27,770 nucleotides of DNA from Anaerolineaceae bacterium UBA2274 (GTDB lineage: Bacteria; Chloroflexota; Anaerolineae; Anaerolineales; Anaerolineaceae), in contig DDWY01000037.1 of the NCBI GenBank assembly GCA_002347705.1, forward strand, positions 1-27,770, read 5' to 3'. The notes below the pieces were generated by a model. That model saw only the letters and a list, made by a program, of their open reading frames with translations. It was not told the DNA's origin and made no database searches. Shown piece by piece: positions 1 through 7,371 of the stretch; position 1 is the first letter of the stretch; each line of letters opens with the position of its first letter. The translations under genes were made by a program, and so were the position numbers.

Positions 1-102
1 ACATCAGCAGCGTGAGAGGGTCACAAACACTTAACCACTTCCGCTTCGCGAGGACGAGAATTAGTCCTATTACCTCCAGTTTTTATTGCATTCCATCATT
101 TT

Positions 103-275
103 AGATTGCTTCACAAAAGAAGTTCGCAATGACAGATTAACAGACTTTCGCAATGACAGTTCCTGATCGTGCCGGTCTCGCCTGCCCTGGTTTTTAATCC
201 AGGGCAACCATGCACGGGAATTGACCGAAGGTCTCCATATGACCTTTCCCGTCATAGTGAGATACGAAGCAATTT
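103..275. repeat. Degenerate inverted repeat of the GTCATTGCGAG / GAAGCAATC type
   Basis: The left arm reads AGATTGCTTC (103-112) followed by TTCGCAATGACAG (123-135). The right arm reads GTCATAGTGAG (251-261) followed by GAAGCAATTT (266-275), roughly the reverse complement. TTCGCAATGACAG recurs exactly at 147-159. Repeats with GTCATTGCGAG and GAAGCAATC ends are scattered in many bacterial genomes as small non-coding palindromic elements. Membership in that group is a resemblance judged by eye, and this copy is decayed. Confidence 0.45.
183..206. repeat. 8-bp perfect hairpin
   Basis: TGCCCTGG (183-190) and CCAGGGCA (199-206) are perfectly complementary around an 8-base loop. It lies inside the larger inverted-repeat region. 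The T-run sits in the loop instead of after the stem, so it does not look like a standard terminator. Confidence 0.5.
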
Positions 276-379
276 AAACTGAAAGCCTCCGGAGTTACTC
301 ATTTTAGTGCCCTGAAAACAGCTCCCCAAAGAGAGAATATTCAAAAAATATCGAAAAATGAGAAACTCAGGAGACCAGC

Positions 380-515
380 ATTAAGACCAATTCAACATGG
401 AAAAGGCAGGCCTTTTCCCTACGGGTGTATTGTGAAGGATTAGCGAGAACCTCGTAGGGTTGATGCCTGCGTCAACCAGGATGACATTAAGACCGAATCA
501 ATATGGAAATGGCAT
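380..515. repeat. Pair of diverged ~30-base direct repeats
   Basis: The segment beginning ATTAAGACCAATTCAACATG at 380 recurs at 486 as ATTAAGACCGAATCAATATG, with similar following bases (GGAAAAGGCA and GGAAATGGCA). The two copies are 106 bases apart. Between them lies CCCTACG (417-423), which can pair with CGTAGGG (453-459). The function is unknown. Confidence 0.55.
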
Positions 516-539
516 AATCCGATTCATTGGCACAAATAA

Positions 540-1712
540 TTACACGAATTCCTGAAAAACCTGATTGCCAAGCAATATCCCACCCCGTGTGAGCACCAGG
601 TGCGGTCCATCAGCGAAAGTACGCCACTCTGCCAGTTTCCTTGCAAGGATGCGTTCCAGTTCCTTTGGGAAAACATCCATAATTCTCTTACCAAAACGAT
701 CCAAAAATTCCTGGTCAGAGACGCCTTCCCTCGTCAGACGCATCCCCAACATCATAGTTTCCTGCTGCATCGTATAAGAATCAAGCTGAAGCCTCTCGAC
801 GGCAGCCGGAAAATTGCCCTTTTCTGCAGAGCGAATACTGTTGATTCTTTTGATGTAATCTTCAATCAAAGGTGTGTTTGCTACGCGCAGCCCATTGAGG
901 CTGCTGTGCGCCCCCGCACCCACCCCCAAATAGGGTTGGTTCTTCCAATAGATCTTGTTGTGCTGCGCCTCAAATCCTTCTCCCCTGGACCAGTTCGAGA
1001 TCTCATAGTGAGAGAAACCTTCTTCAACCAGAGTATCCATCGCCAATTCGTACATATCCGCGCTCAGGTCCTCTGAGACCGGTTGAAGCTTGCCGCACTG
1101 AACATCGTCAAAGAGCTGCGTTCCCGGTTCAAGTATCAGCGAGTAAAGTGAGAGATGATCAGGCTGGAGGGCAAGCGCCTGCTGCAGATTTGACTGCCAG
1201 CCGGAAAGGCTTTGCCCTGGGATGCCAAACATCAGATCAAGGCTGATATTCCTGAACCCTGCCTGGCGGGCAGAATGGATGGACTCCACCGCCTGCGAAG
1301 GGTTATGGATCCTTCCGAGCAGCACCAAATCACGGTCTGCAAAAGATTGCACCCCGATGCTGAGCCGATTCACTCCAGCTTTAAGTAACCTGGCAGTCAA
1401 TTCCGGGGCAAGCGTTCCAGGATTTGCTTCTAATGAAATTTCAGCGTGCTTAGCCAAACCATATTCGCTGCGTATGCAGTCGATCAGGATTTCAATCCAC
1501 TCACCTTTCATTAAGGAAGGCGTTCCACCGCCGAAAAAGACCGTATCCACCTGGCGTGGAATATCCTGCAGATTCTTTGCCTGGTGTCTCAGTTCGGTTA
1601 TTAAAGCAGCAAAATAGCCTGGCAAAAATTTTTCTTTGCCAGCATACGTGATAAAATCACAATACTTACACCTTCTGAGACAGAAGGGAATATGGAGATA
1701 AATACCAAACAT
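540..1712 (-). CDS. hemW: Radical SAM heme chaperone HemW (HemN-like)
   Basis: The 390-residue protein opens with the radical-SAM cluster motif C11-x3-C15-x2-C18 in HIPFCLRRCKYCDF, which binds a [4Fe-4S] cluster and S-adenosylmethionine. GGGTPS lies at 61-66. HNKIYW at 251-256 matches the HNxxYW signature that separates HemW from true coproporphyrinogen dehydrogenase HemN. HemW proteins bind heme and deliver it to respiratory enzymes; many databases still label them oxygen-independent coproporphyrinogen III oxidase. The frame is open to 1799, but the family's N-terminus begins at M-F-G-I-Y-L-H-I-P, so I chose the ATG at 1712. No strong ribosome binding site precedes it. The gene diverges from the LysM gene, which starts 45 bases away. 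Confidence 0.9.
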   Translation of the reverse strand: MFGIYLHIPFCLRRCKYCDFITYAGKEKFLPGYFAALITELRHQAKNLQDIPRQVDTVFFGGGTPSLMKGEWIEILIDCIRSEYGLAKHAEISLEANPGTLAPELTARLLKAGVNRLSIGVQSFADRDLVLLGRIHNPSQAVESIHSARQAGFRNISLDLMFGIPGQSLSGWQSNLQQALALQPDHLSLYSLILEPGTQLFDDVQCGKLQPVSEDLSADMYELAMDTLVEEGFSHYEISNWSRGEGFEAQHNKIYWKNQPYLGVGAGAHSSLNGLRVANTPLIEDYIKRINSIRSAEKGNFPAAVERLQLDSYTMQQETMMLGMRLTREGVSDQEFLDRFGKRIMDVFPKELERILARKLAEWRTFADGPHLVLTRGGILLGNQVFQEFV

Positions 1713-1757
1713 TGAGCCAATTTTACCAAGATCTATTGGCTCCGTTATTAGAAGCCT

Positions 1758-2921
1758 ATGAAAAAAATTCAAACTGAAAAAATAAGCCGTGGAAGTCAAA
1801 ATTGCCCGGTTTGCGGCACTCGTATCTCAGAAACTGCCACCCGCTGCCTGGTCTGCGGCACAGCCCTCGACGGCACCGCCACCCCCAGGAAGGAAAGCTC
1901 GATTGATTCAAAACGCATTCCTGAAGTAAAGATGGGCCTGGGAACATTAATCGGATTAGGAGCTCTTATCCTCGCTTTAATCGGTGTGGTGATCTTTTTA
2001 GTCATTAACCAGAATCGTGCTGGCACTCCAGCAGCTCCACTCATCGACGAACCTACTCAAACATCTACACCAACGATGACCCTTACTCCAACTAACACTC
2101 CCACCCTTCAACCGGAACCTACCTGGACCCCCTTACCGGACCTGGATTATGTCGTAAAAGCCAACGAAACCTGCTTGGACATCGCCGCCCAATTTCGGGT
2201 TTCCGTGCAGAGCATCATCCTGGCCAACAATCTGGGCACCGATTGCATGATCAGTGAAGGTCGCACACTCAAAGTCCCCCAACCCACTCTGACTCCCTCT
2301 CCGGTGCCAACCGCGACCCCTGAGGCAATCGAAATCGCAGCAGACATTTGCACCAACACCGTTTCGATCGTTGTTTCCTCTAGCGATACACTTCAAGGCA
2401 TCGCATTAAATTACAACGTCTCGATGAAGGATATCCAGGATTTCAACAATCTGTCTGGCACCACCATTCGCCAGGGTCAAACGCTGATTGTCCCCCTCTG
2501 CGATCGACTTCCCACACCAGGACCCACACTGACCCCAACGCCATTGCCGCCTTACCCAGCGCCAAACCTGCTTTTGCCACGCTCCGGCGCCGCCTTTTCG
2601 GCAACCGACGAAAGTGTAACCTTGCAATGGGCGGCGGTGGCCGCCTTGCGTGCTAACGAAGTTTATCGTGTCAAAATTCAGGACCTTACTTCAATTGAGG
2701 AAAAAATCCTGGTTGCCTACGTCACCGATACCAAGTACATCCTGCCTGCAACTTTCCGCCCCACAGATGGAAATCCACACATCATCCAGTGGAGCGTGAC
2801 GGTTGCAAGACAGATAAACCAGGATACCAACAATCCGATCTACGAAGAAGCTGGTGCTACAAGCGCTTTCCGGGTTTTCAGTTGGATTGGTACTGGTGTA
2901 CAGCCGACTACGTCGCCGTAA
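1758..2921 (+). CDS. Membrane-anchored zinc-ribbon, LysM-repeat protein
   Basis: The 387-residue protein is modular. A zinc ribbon (C16-x2-C19 and C30-x2-C33) precedes one hydrophobic helix at about 59-83, a Pro/Thr-rich linker, LysM domain 1 (about 129-175), a second Pro/Thr linker, LysM domain 2 (about 200-247) and a C-terminal region (about 265-377) that looks like a beta-sandwich of the fibronectin/Ig kind. LysM domains bind N-acetylglucosamine polymers such as peptidoglycan, so the C-terminal part should lie outside the membrane and the zinc ribbon inside. Cysteines 139, 163, 198 and 248 lie in or beside the LysM domains and could form disulfides. No catalytic domain is visible. Its stop codon is six bases from the end of the convergent trxB. 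A structural or cell-wall-binding role is inferred. Confidence 0.8.
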   Translation: MKKIQTEKISRGSQNCPVCGTRISETATRCLVCGTALDGTATPRKESSIDSKRIPEVKMGLGTLIGLGALILALIGVVIFLVINQNRAGTPAAPLIDEPTQTSTPTMTLTPTNTPTLQPEPTWTPLPDLDYVVKANETCLDIAAQFRVSVQSIILANNLGTDCMISEGRTLKVPQPTLTPSPVPTATPEAIEIAADICTNTVSIVVSSSDTLQGIALNYNVSMKDIQDFNNLSGTTIRQGQTLIVPLCDRLPTPGPTLTPTPLPPYPAPNLLLPRSGAAFSATDESVTLQWAAVAALRANEVYRVKIQDLTSIEEKILVAYVTDTKYILPATFRPTDGNPHIIQWSVTVARQINQDTNNPIYEEAGATSAFRVFSWIGTGVQPTTSP

Positions 2922-2927
2922 ATAAGC

Positions 2928-3866
2928 CTAAAGCCCGCAGGACATATTTTCGAGACAATGCGTCGCTGAAATCGCCGCGGCTGCTCCCATGCCAGCCGAT
3001 GTAACAACCTGTCGGAAATGCGGGTCGGCAATTTCGCCAGCTGCAAAAACGCTCTTTTTACTAGTTTCCATGTTTCCATCAATTTTGAGCGTTCCGCCTG
3101 GTTCCATCTCGAGTTGCCCTTCAAAAAACTTGGTATTCGGGCTGTGACCTATGAAAATGAACAGTCCTTCAGTGGGCATCAAGCTCTTTTCGCCTGTTTT
3201 GACATTTTCGATCAAGAGCTCTTCCACACCCTCACTGCCCCTTATTTCTTTAACAACCGAATCAAAAAGAAAACTGATCTTTGGATTGTTTCTTGCTCGG
3301 TTCTCCAGGATGGCTCCTGCTCGCAAGGTGTCGCGCCTGTGAATAATTGTCACGCTGTGAGCGAACCGTGTCAGGAAGAGGGCTTCTTCCAGCGCGCTGT
3401 CGCCGCCTCCCACCACATGGATGTCTTTGTCCTTATAGAACCAGCCATCGCAGGTACCACAGTACGAAACACCTCTCCCAATGAATTCCTCCTCGCCAGG
3501 AACGTTGAGCCTTTTGTTGTTTGCCCCCATGGCAATGATCAATGCGTCAGCGGTATAGTCCCCGCCATACACGCTGACTGTGTAGGGATGCTTGGAAAGA
3601 TCAACAGCCTGAACTTCGTCAACTAAAAACTCCGCTCCAAAAGCTTTCGCCTGGTCTTCAAAGAGTTGACCAAGCTCCATACCCCCAACCCCTTTTGGGA
3701 AACCAGGATAATTTTCAATCGTATGGGTCAACGAAGCCTGCCCATAAAGAACCATCCCGGTAATCACCAGGGGCTTCAATTCTGCCCGGGCTGCATAGAT
3801 CGCGGCGGATAGCCCTGCAGGGCCAGCCCCCAAGATTATCAGTTGTCTGTGTTCAATCAAACCCAT
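2928..3866 (-). CDS. trxB: Thioredoxin-disulfide reductase (TrxB family)
   Basis: The 312-residue length is typical for low-molecular-weight bacterial thioredoxin reductase, an FAD enzyme that uses NADPH to reduce thioredoxin. GAGPAG at 13-18 binds FAD. The redox pair is C136-G-T-C139 followed by DG, where E. coli has CATCDG. GGGDSALEEA at 153-162 is the second nucleotide-binding motif, and HRRDTLRA at 176-183 fits NADPH specificity. Near the C-terminus the usual AAGD is AAGE (AAGEIAD), a conservative change in the FAD-binding stretch. No thioredoxin gene lies nearby, so the physiological partner could be another small redox protein. GAGG lies 11 bases before the ATG. Confidence 0.9.
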   Translation of the reverse strand: MGLIEHRQLIILGAGPAGLSAAIYAARAELKPLVITGMVLYGQASLTHTIENYPGFPKGVGGMELGQLFEDQAKAFGAEFLVDEVQAVDLSKHPYTVSVYGGDYTADALIIAMGANNKRLNVPGEEEFIGRGVSYCGTCDGWFYKDKDIHVVGGGDSALEEALFLTRFAHSVTIIHRRDTLRAGAILENRARNNPKISFLFDSVVKEIRGSEGVEELLIENVKTGEKSLMPTEGLFIFIGHSPNTKFFEGQLEMEPGGTLKIDGNMETSKKSVFAAGEIADPHFRQVVTSAGMGAAAAISATHCLENMSCGL

Positions 3867-3965
3867 TTGTCAGCTTACCTCTCCAGCCAGGAATACCTTT
3901 ATCCTTAGTATTTTACTTTTGATAGCTACAAAATATGCAGCACTGCCTATGCTATCACGAATTTT

Positions 3966-3983
3966 TGCCAAATGGCATATAAT
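3966..3983 (+). promoter_or_regulatory. Candidate promoter with overlapping palindrome upstream of the M20 operon
   Basis: A perfect -10 hexamer TATAAT lies at 3978-3983, 25 bases before the chosen start codon. Directly upstream is the palindrome TGCCA-AA-TGGCA (3966-3977), placed where a repressor would block polymerase. No good -35 hexamer is visible at the proper spacing. This is the only plausible promoter for the six-gene operon that follows. Confidence 0.45.
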
Positions 3984-4008
3984 CAAAAAAAACATGCGAG
4001 GGAAGAAA

Positions 4009-5385
4009 ATGTCCAGAACACAAAAAGCAATCCAGGAATTTGAAAATACAGAACTCGAAAAGATGCGCACTTTTGATGCCTTCTTGCGGATACCCTCTGT
4101 TTCATCTGACCCGGAAATGAAACCTCATCTGCAAGAAGCAGCCGAATTTCTAAAATCGTACTTTGAGAAACTCAGCATGGATGAGGTGAGAATCTATCCC
4201 ACTGACTTACACCCTGTAGTTTTTGCTGAGAAGCGCTCTGTCCTTCCAGAGGCAAAAACCCTCCTGATCTATGGTCATTATGATGTGCAGCCGCCGGATC
4301 CGTTGGATGCCTGGATAACGCCTGCATTCGAACCGACCATCCGCGGGGAGAACTTGTATGCCCGCGGAGCATCGGACATGAAAGGTCAGATCCTGGCATC
4401 GGTTTTTGCGCTTGAGAGCGTTCTGAAAACTGGAGAATTGCCCATCAATATCAAATTCATCCTCGAAGGCGAAGAGGAGATTGGATCTCCATCTTTGGAA
4501 GGCTTTATTCGCGACCACACTGATTTGTTGAAATGCGACATGATCCTCAATCCGGATGCTGGCATGATCAACAAAGACAGCCCCACAATTGTTAACGGGC
4601 TGCGCGGACTGGTCTACTTTGAAGTCCGCATTGATGGCCCAAAAATGGATCTGCATTCTGGTCTTTTCGGCGGAAATGTTGCCAACCCTGCTAACGTCCT
4701 GGCCAGGATCATCTCCCAACTTCACAACCCGGATGGATCAGTGGCAATTCCTGGCTTCTATGACCGTGTTCGGCCCCTGAGCGATGAAGATCGCCAAAAA
4801 ATTGCCATGAATCCGACCAGCGAAGCTGATTTTCTGGAAGTTACTGGCGCGCCTGCCATTTTCGGTGAGCAAGGATACACCATGCTCGAACGCCAGGGGG
4901 CAAGACCGACTTTGGACGTGAACGGGATCTATGCCGGTTTCATCGGCGAAGGCGCAAAAACTATCATCCCCGCTTATGCCAAAGCGAAAATCTCCTGCCG
5001 GCTGGTCCCAGACCAGCAGCATGCAGAAATTTATGAACTCGCCGAAAAACACATCCGCACGCTGGTTCCTCCAACAGTGAAAGTCAGCTTCATCAAACAT
5101 TCTGGCGGACCTTCCTACCTGGCAGACGATGCTCCCGGATTGCCCAACCTGATCCAGGCTTTCAAGGAATCCTGGCAGAAAGATGTAATTTATAAACGTG
5201 AAGGCGGAAGCATCCCCGTCGCAACAGTCATGCAGGAAATTTTAGGTGTCAAGTCAATCCTCACTGGCTTTGGTCTGCCCGATGACGCGATCCACTCCCC
5301 CAATGAGCATCTCCACCTGCCCACCTGGCGAAAAGGCATTAAAGCCTACATTCGTTTCCTGACCAGTTTCGAGGCCCAGGCGTGA
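4009..5385 (+). CDS. M20-family metallopeptidase (dipeptidase type)
   Basis: The 458-residue protein fits the dipeptidase branch of the M20 zinc peptidases, cytoplasmic enzymes that cleave short peptides or acylated amino acids. H90-x-D92 (GHYDVQPPD), D123 (ASDMKG) and the E155-E156 pair (EGEEEIGSPS) are the expected metal ligands and catalytic glutamate. DLHSGLFGG marks the lid/dimerisation domain and its substrate-binding histidine. The frame is open from 3919, but GAGGGAAG at 3998-4005 fits the ATG at 4009 and the family N-terminus begins there. The last four bases overlap the GTG start of the DUF1385 gene. The exact substrate cannot be told from sequence. Confidence 0.88.
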   Translation: MSRTQKAIQEFENTELEKMRTFDAFLRIPSVSSDPEMKPHLQEAAEFLKSYFEKLSMDEVRIYPTDLHPVVFAEKRSVLPEAKTLLIYGHYDVQPPDPLDAWITPAFEPTIRGENLYARGASDMKGQILASVFALESVLKTGELPINIKFILEGEEEIGSPSLEGFIRDHTDLLKCDMILNPDAGMINKDSPTIVNGLRGLVYFEVRIDGPKMDLHSGLFGGNVANPANVLARIISQLHNPDGSVAIPGFYDRVRPLSDEDRQKIAMNPTSEADFLEVTGAPAIFGEQGYTMLERQGARPTLDVNGIYAGFIGEGAKTIIPAYAKAKISCRLVPDQQHAEIYELAEKHIRTLVPPTVKVSFIKHSGGPSYLADDAPGLPNLIQAFKESWQKDVIYKREGGSIPVATVMQEILGVKSILTGFGLPDDAIHSPNEHLHLPTWRKGIKAYIRFLTSFEAQA

Positions 5386-6311
5386 CGGGCAATCAGAAAG
5401 ACTTGAGACTCCCCTCCTACGGCGGCCAGGCCGTCATGGAAGGCGTCATGATGCGCGGAAAACAGCATGTTGCCATGGCTGTGCGTGCGCCGGATGGTCA
5501 AATCCTCACTTACGAAGAGGAACTCCCCGCTCTTTACCGCTCTAAATGGATGAGCATTCCATTTCTACGAGGCATTTTAGGTTTGTGGGATTCTTTGAAC
5601 CTGGGCATGCGCTTCCTCACAAAGTCCTCCAACATGGTCAGTGGTGAAGACGAGCAAATAGAGGGAAAAGACCTGATTCTTGCGGTTTTGCTGTCTCTTG
5701 GGCTAGGGATAGGGCTCTTTTTCCTGTTGCCGGCTTTGCTCACGGGTTGGTTGGACGGTCCACTGGGAATTGAACGGTTGGGAACACTTGGTACCTGGCT
5801 CAGCAATCTGATGGAAGGCTTACTGCGCCTTGCTCTCCTGGTAGTTTATCTTGCAGTGGTCGGCAGAATGCCGGAAATCCGGCGGGTATTCTCCTATCAT
5901 GGCGCAGAACACAAAACGATCAACGCTTTTGAAGCCGGCGCGGATCTGACACCCAAAAACGTGAGCGAGTTTACCCTCGTTCATCCGCGGTGTGGAACCT
6001 CCTTTATGCTGACTCTCGTCTTGATTTCGATTCTGTTTTTTAGCCTTCTCGGCCCTCTCCCCCTGCACTGGCGCCTGCTCTCACGTATTCTCCTGCTGCC
6101 TGTGGTATCTGGAATAGCTTATGAATATATCCGATTTGCCGCCAATCACATGGACGAGTCCGCCCTGGTGCGTGCCTTGATCAAACCCAATCTCGCCCTG
6201 CAAAAGCTCACCACTCGTGAGCCTTCGGAAGATATGCTCGAGGTTTCGATCAAAGCATTCAACCTGATGTACGAGGCTGAACAGAAGGCATCCGAAAGCT
6301 CATCCGCATGA
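5382..6311 (+). CDS. DUF1385 / YqhQ-family membrane protein
   Basis: The 309-residue protein carries the conserved blocks of the DUF1385 family (YqhQ in Bacillus): YGGQAVMEGVMMRG near 13-26, YHGAEHKTINAFEAG near 172-186 and HPRCGTSFML at 201-210. Hydrophobic segments at about 98-122, 147-162, 205-225 and 235-250 make it an integral membrane protein. The conserved H-x-x-E-H and H-P-R-C elements suggest metal binding or catalysis, but no biochemical function is firmly known for the family. It starts with GTG inside the stop codon of the M20 gene and ends overlapping the ATG of the comEA-like gene, so translation is probably coupled on both sides. Confidence 0.85.
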   Translation: MTGNQKDLRLPSYGGQAVMEGVMMRGKQHVAMAVRAPDGQILTYEEELPALYRSKWMSIPFLRGILGLWDSLNLGMRFLTKSSNMVSGEDEQIEGKDLILAVLLSLGLGIGLFFLLPALLTGWLDGPLGIERLGTLGTWLSNLMEGLLRLALLVVYLAVVGRMPEIRRVFSYHGAEHKTINAFEAGADLTPKNVSEFTLVHPRCGTSFMLTLVLISILFFSLLGPLPLHWRLLSRILLLPVVSGIAYEYIRFAANHMDESALVRALIKPNLALQKLTTREPSEDMLEVSIKAFNLMYEAEQKASESSSA

Positions 6312-6889
6312 AACCCTGGCAGCAAACACTAGCGGGATTTTTGTTAGGACTGGTTGTGGTAGGAGCTATTATCCTGGTCGTGTCTCCCCAAAAAGGGCAA
6401 CCAATTACCCTGGTAACCCGTACGCCCAACCTGACACCAGACCCTACCTCAACGCCCAAACTTATCCGGGTTCATATCACAGGGTCAGTCCAGCTTCCTG
6501 GTGTCTACACCTTGCCGGAAAACGCGCGTGTAGAAGACGCAATCCAGGCCGCCGGTGGACTGCAGGAGAGTTCTGATCCCCAATTGCTCAACCTTGCAGC
6601 CGCATTGGTGGATGGTCAGAGGATATACATTCCATCAGCGCAGGATGGGACCATGTCGACAGACGATAGAGGATTGAGTATTCAAACATCCCCAATGATC
6701 AACATAAACACGGCCAGTTTTGCCGAGCTGGACAGTTTGCCGGGCATTGGTGAGGTAAAAGCGCAAGCAATCTTGGATTATAGGCAGAAAAACGGACTTT
6801 TCACCGCGCTTGAAGATTTGCTGAAAGTGGACGGCATCAGCCAGTCACTTTTTGAAAAGCTGGTGGGGCTGATCACGCTTGGTGAATGA
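6308..6889 (+). CDS. ComEA-like SLBB plus helix-hairpin-helix protein
   Basis: The 193-residue protein has a single N-terminal membrane anchor (about 8-26) and a Thr/Pro-rich linker. An SLBB domain (about 52-110, with the signature VHITGSVQLPGVYTLP) and two helix-hairpin-helix motifs follow (about 132-190, ININTASFAELDSLPGIGE). This is the architecture of ComEA, which binds incoming double-stranded DNA at the membrane during natural transformation. No comEC or pilus gene lies in the window, so competence is not proven here. The ATG overlaps the previous stop codon by four bases. Confidence 0.85.
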   Translation: MKPWQQTLAGFLLGLVVVGAIILVVSPQKGQPITLVTRTPNLTPDPTSTPKLIRVHITGSVQLPGVYTLPENARVEDAIQAAGGLQESSDPQLLNLAAALVDGQRIYIPSAQDGTMSTDDRGLSIQTSPMININTASFAELDSLPGIGEVKAQAILDYRQKNGLFTALEDLLKVDGISQSLFEKLVGLITLGE

Positions 6890-6908
6890 GATAGCAGGAA
6901 GAGACAGG

Positions 6909-6914
6909 TATAAT
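6909..6914 (+). promoter_or_regulatory. Perfect -10 hexamer just before yqeY
   Basis: TATAAT sits 6 bases before the yqeY ATG, which places the predicted transcription start at or next to the start codon. There is no ribosome binding site at normal spacing; the nearest purine run, AGGAAG at 6896-6901, is about 19 bases away. A leaderless internal transcript is possible. No -35 element was recognised. Confidence 0.3.
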
Positions 6915-6920
6915 AAAACC

Positions 6921-7367
6921 ATGAACCTAAAAGAACGTTTGCAAGCAGACTTAATCCACGCCATGAAAACCCACGATGATACTAAAAAGTGGGTGGTCAA
7001 AATGATCAAAGCAGCCATCCAGCTGGCAGAAGTTGCCAAGGGCAATGAACTTGAACAGGACGAAATCATGGCAATTATTCAAAAGGAAATCAAAACCCGT
7101 CAGGAAGCCAGGTCTGACGCTGAGAAGGCACATCGCGAAGACCTGTTGACACAAGCTGACGCGGAAATTGCTTGCTTGAAGACCTATCTCCCGGCGCAAT
7201 TAAATCCCGAGGAATTGCAAGATTTGGTTCGCAGCGTGATCGCGCAATGCAATGCCACCTCAATCAAGGACATGGGCGTTGTGATGAAGACCCTTCAACC
7301 TCAATTGGCAGGAAGAGCCAGCAATGCTGAAGCCAGTCGCGTGGTGCGGGAACTTCTGACAGGATAA
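6921..7367 (+). CDS. yqeY: GatB/YqeY domain protein
   Basis: The 148-residue protein matches the stand-alone YqeY family, which resembles the C-terminal tRNA-binding region of GatB and is mostly helical. The opening MNLKERLQADLIHAMK, the middle IQKEIKTRQEA and the C-terminal DMGVVMKTLQPQLAGRAS are typical blocks. YqeY proteins are common in operons with rpsU, and a role in tRNA or amidotransferase metabolism is assumed but not demonstrated. The frame is open from a TTG at 6879, but family alignment favours the ATG at 6921. The next gene starts four bases after the stop. Confidence 0.88.
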   Translation: MNLKERLQADLIHAMKTHDDTKKWVVKMIKAAIQLAEVAKGNELEQDEIMAIIQKEIKTRQEARSDAEKAHREDLLTQADAEIACLKTYLPAQLNPEELQDLVRSVIAQCNATSIKDMGVVMKTLQPQLAGRASNAEASRVVRELLTG

Positions 7368-7371
7368 ACGC

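Larger units (their letters stand above)
1..539. other. Gene-free region with short repeats and palindromes
   Basis: I see no convincing coding sequence in this stretch; the only open frame, a 61-codon one on the minus strand near 70-255, has no family resemblance. It contains two copies of a 13-base repeat, an 8-bp hairpin, a pair of diverged direct copies of about 30 bases, and several smaller palindromes (401-416, 458-477). The region lies downstream of the minus-strand hemW gene, so it is probably 3' intergenic sequence. No clear terminator with a T-run for hemW was found. Confidence 0.6.

Noticed and set aside
70..255. 61-codon minus-strand frame in the left gene-free region
   Set aside because: It runs through the repeats and palindromes and has no domain or good ribosome binding site.
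1713..1799. Longer hemW start
   Set aside because: The extra residues resemble no HemW and would overlap the divergent LysM gene; the family start matches M-F-G-I-Y-L-H-I-P.
3018..3626. 202-codon open frame on the plus strand
   Set aside because: It lies wholly opposite trxB, which has all its family motifs; the plus-strand translation has no recognisable domain.
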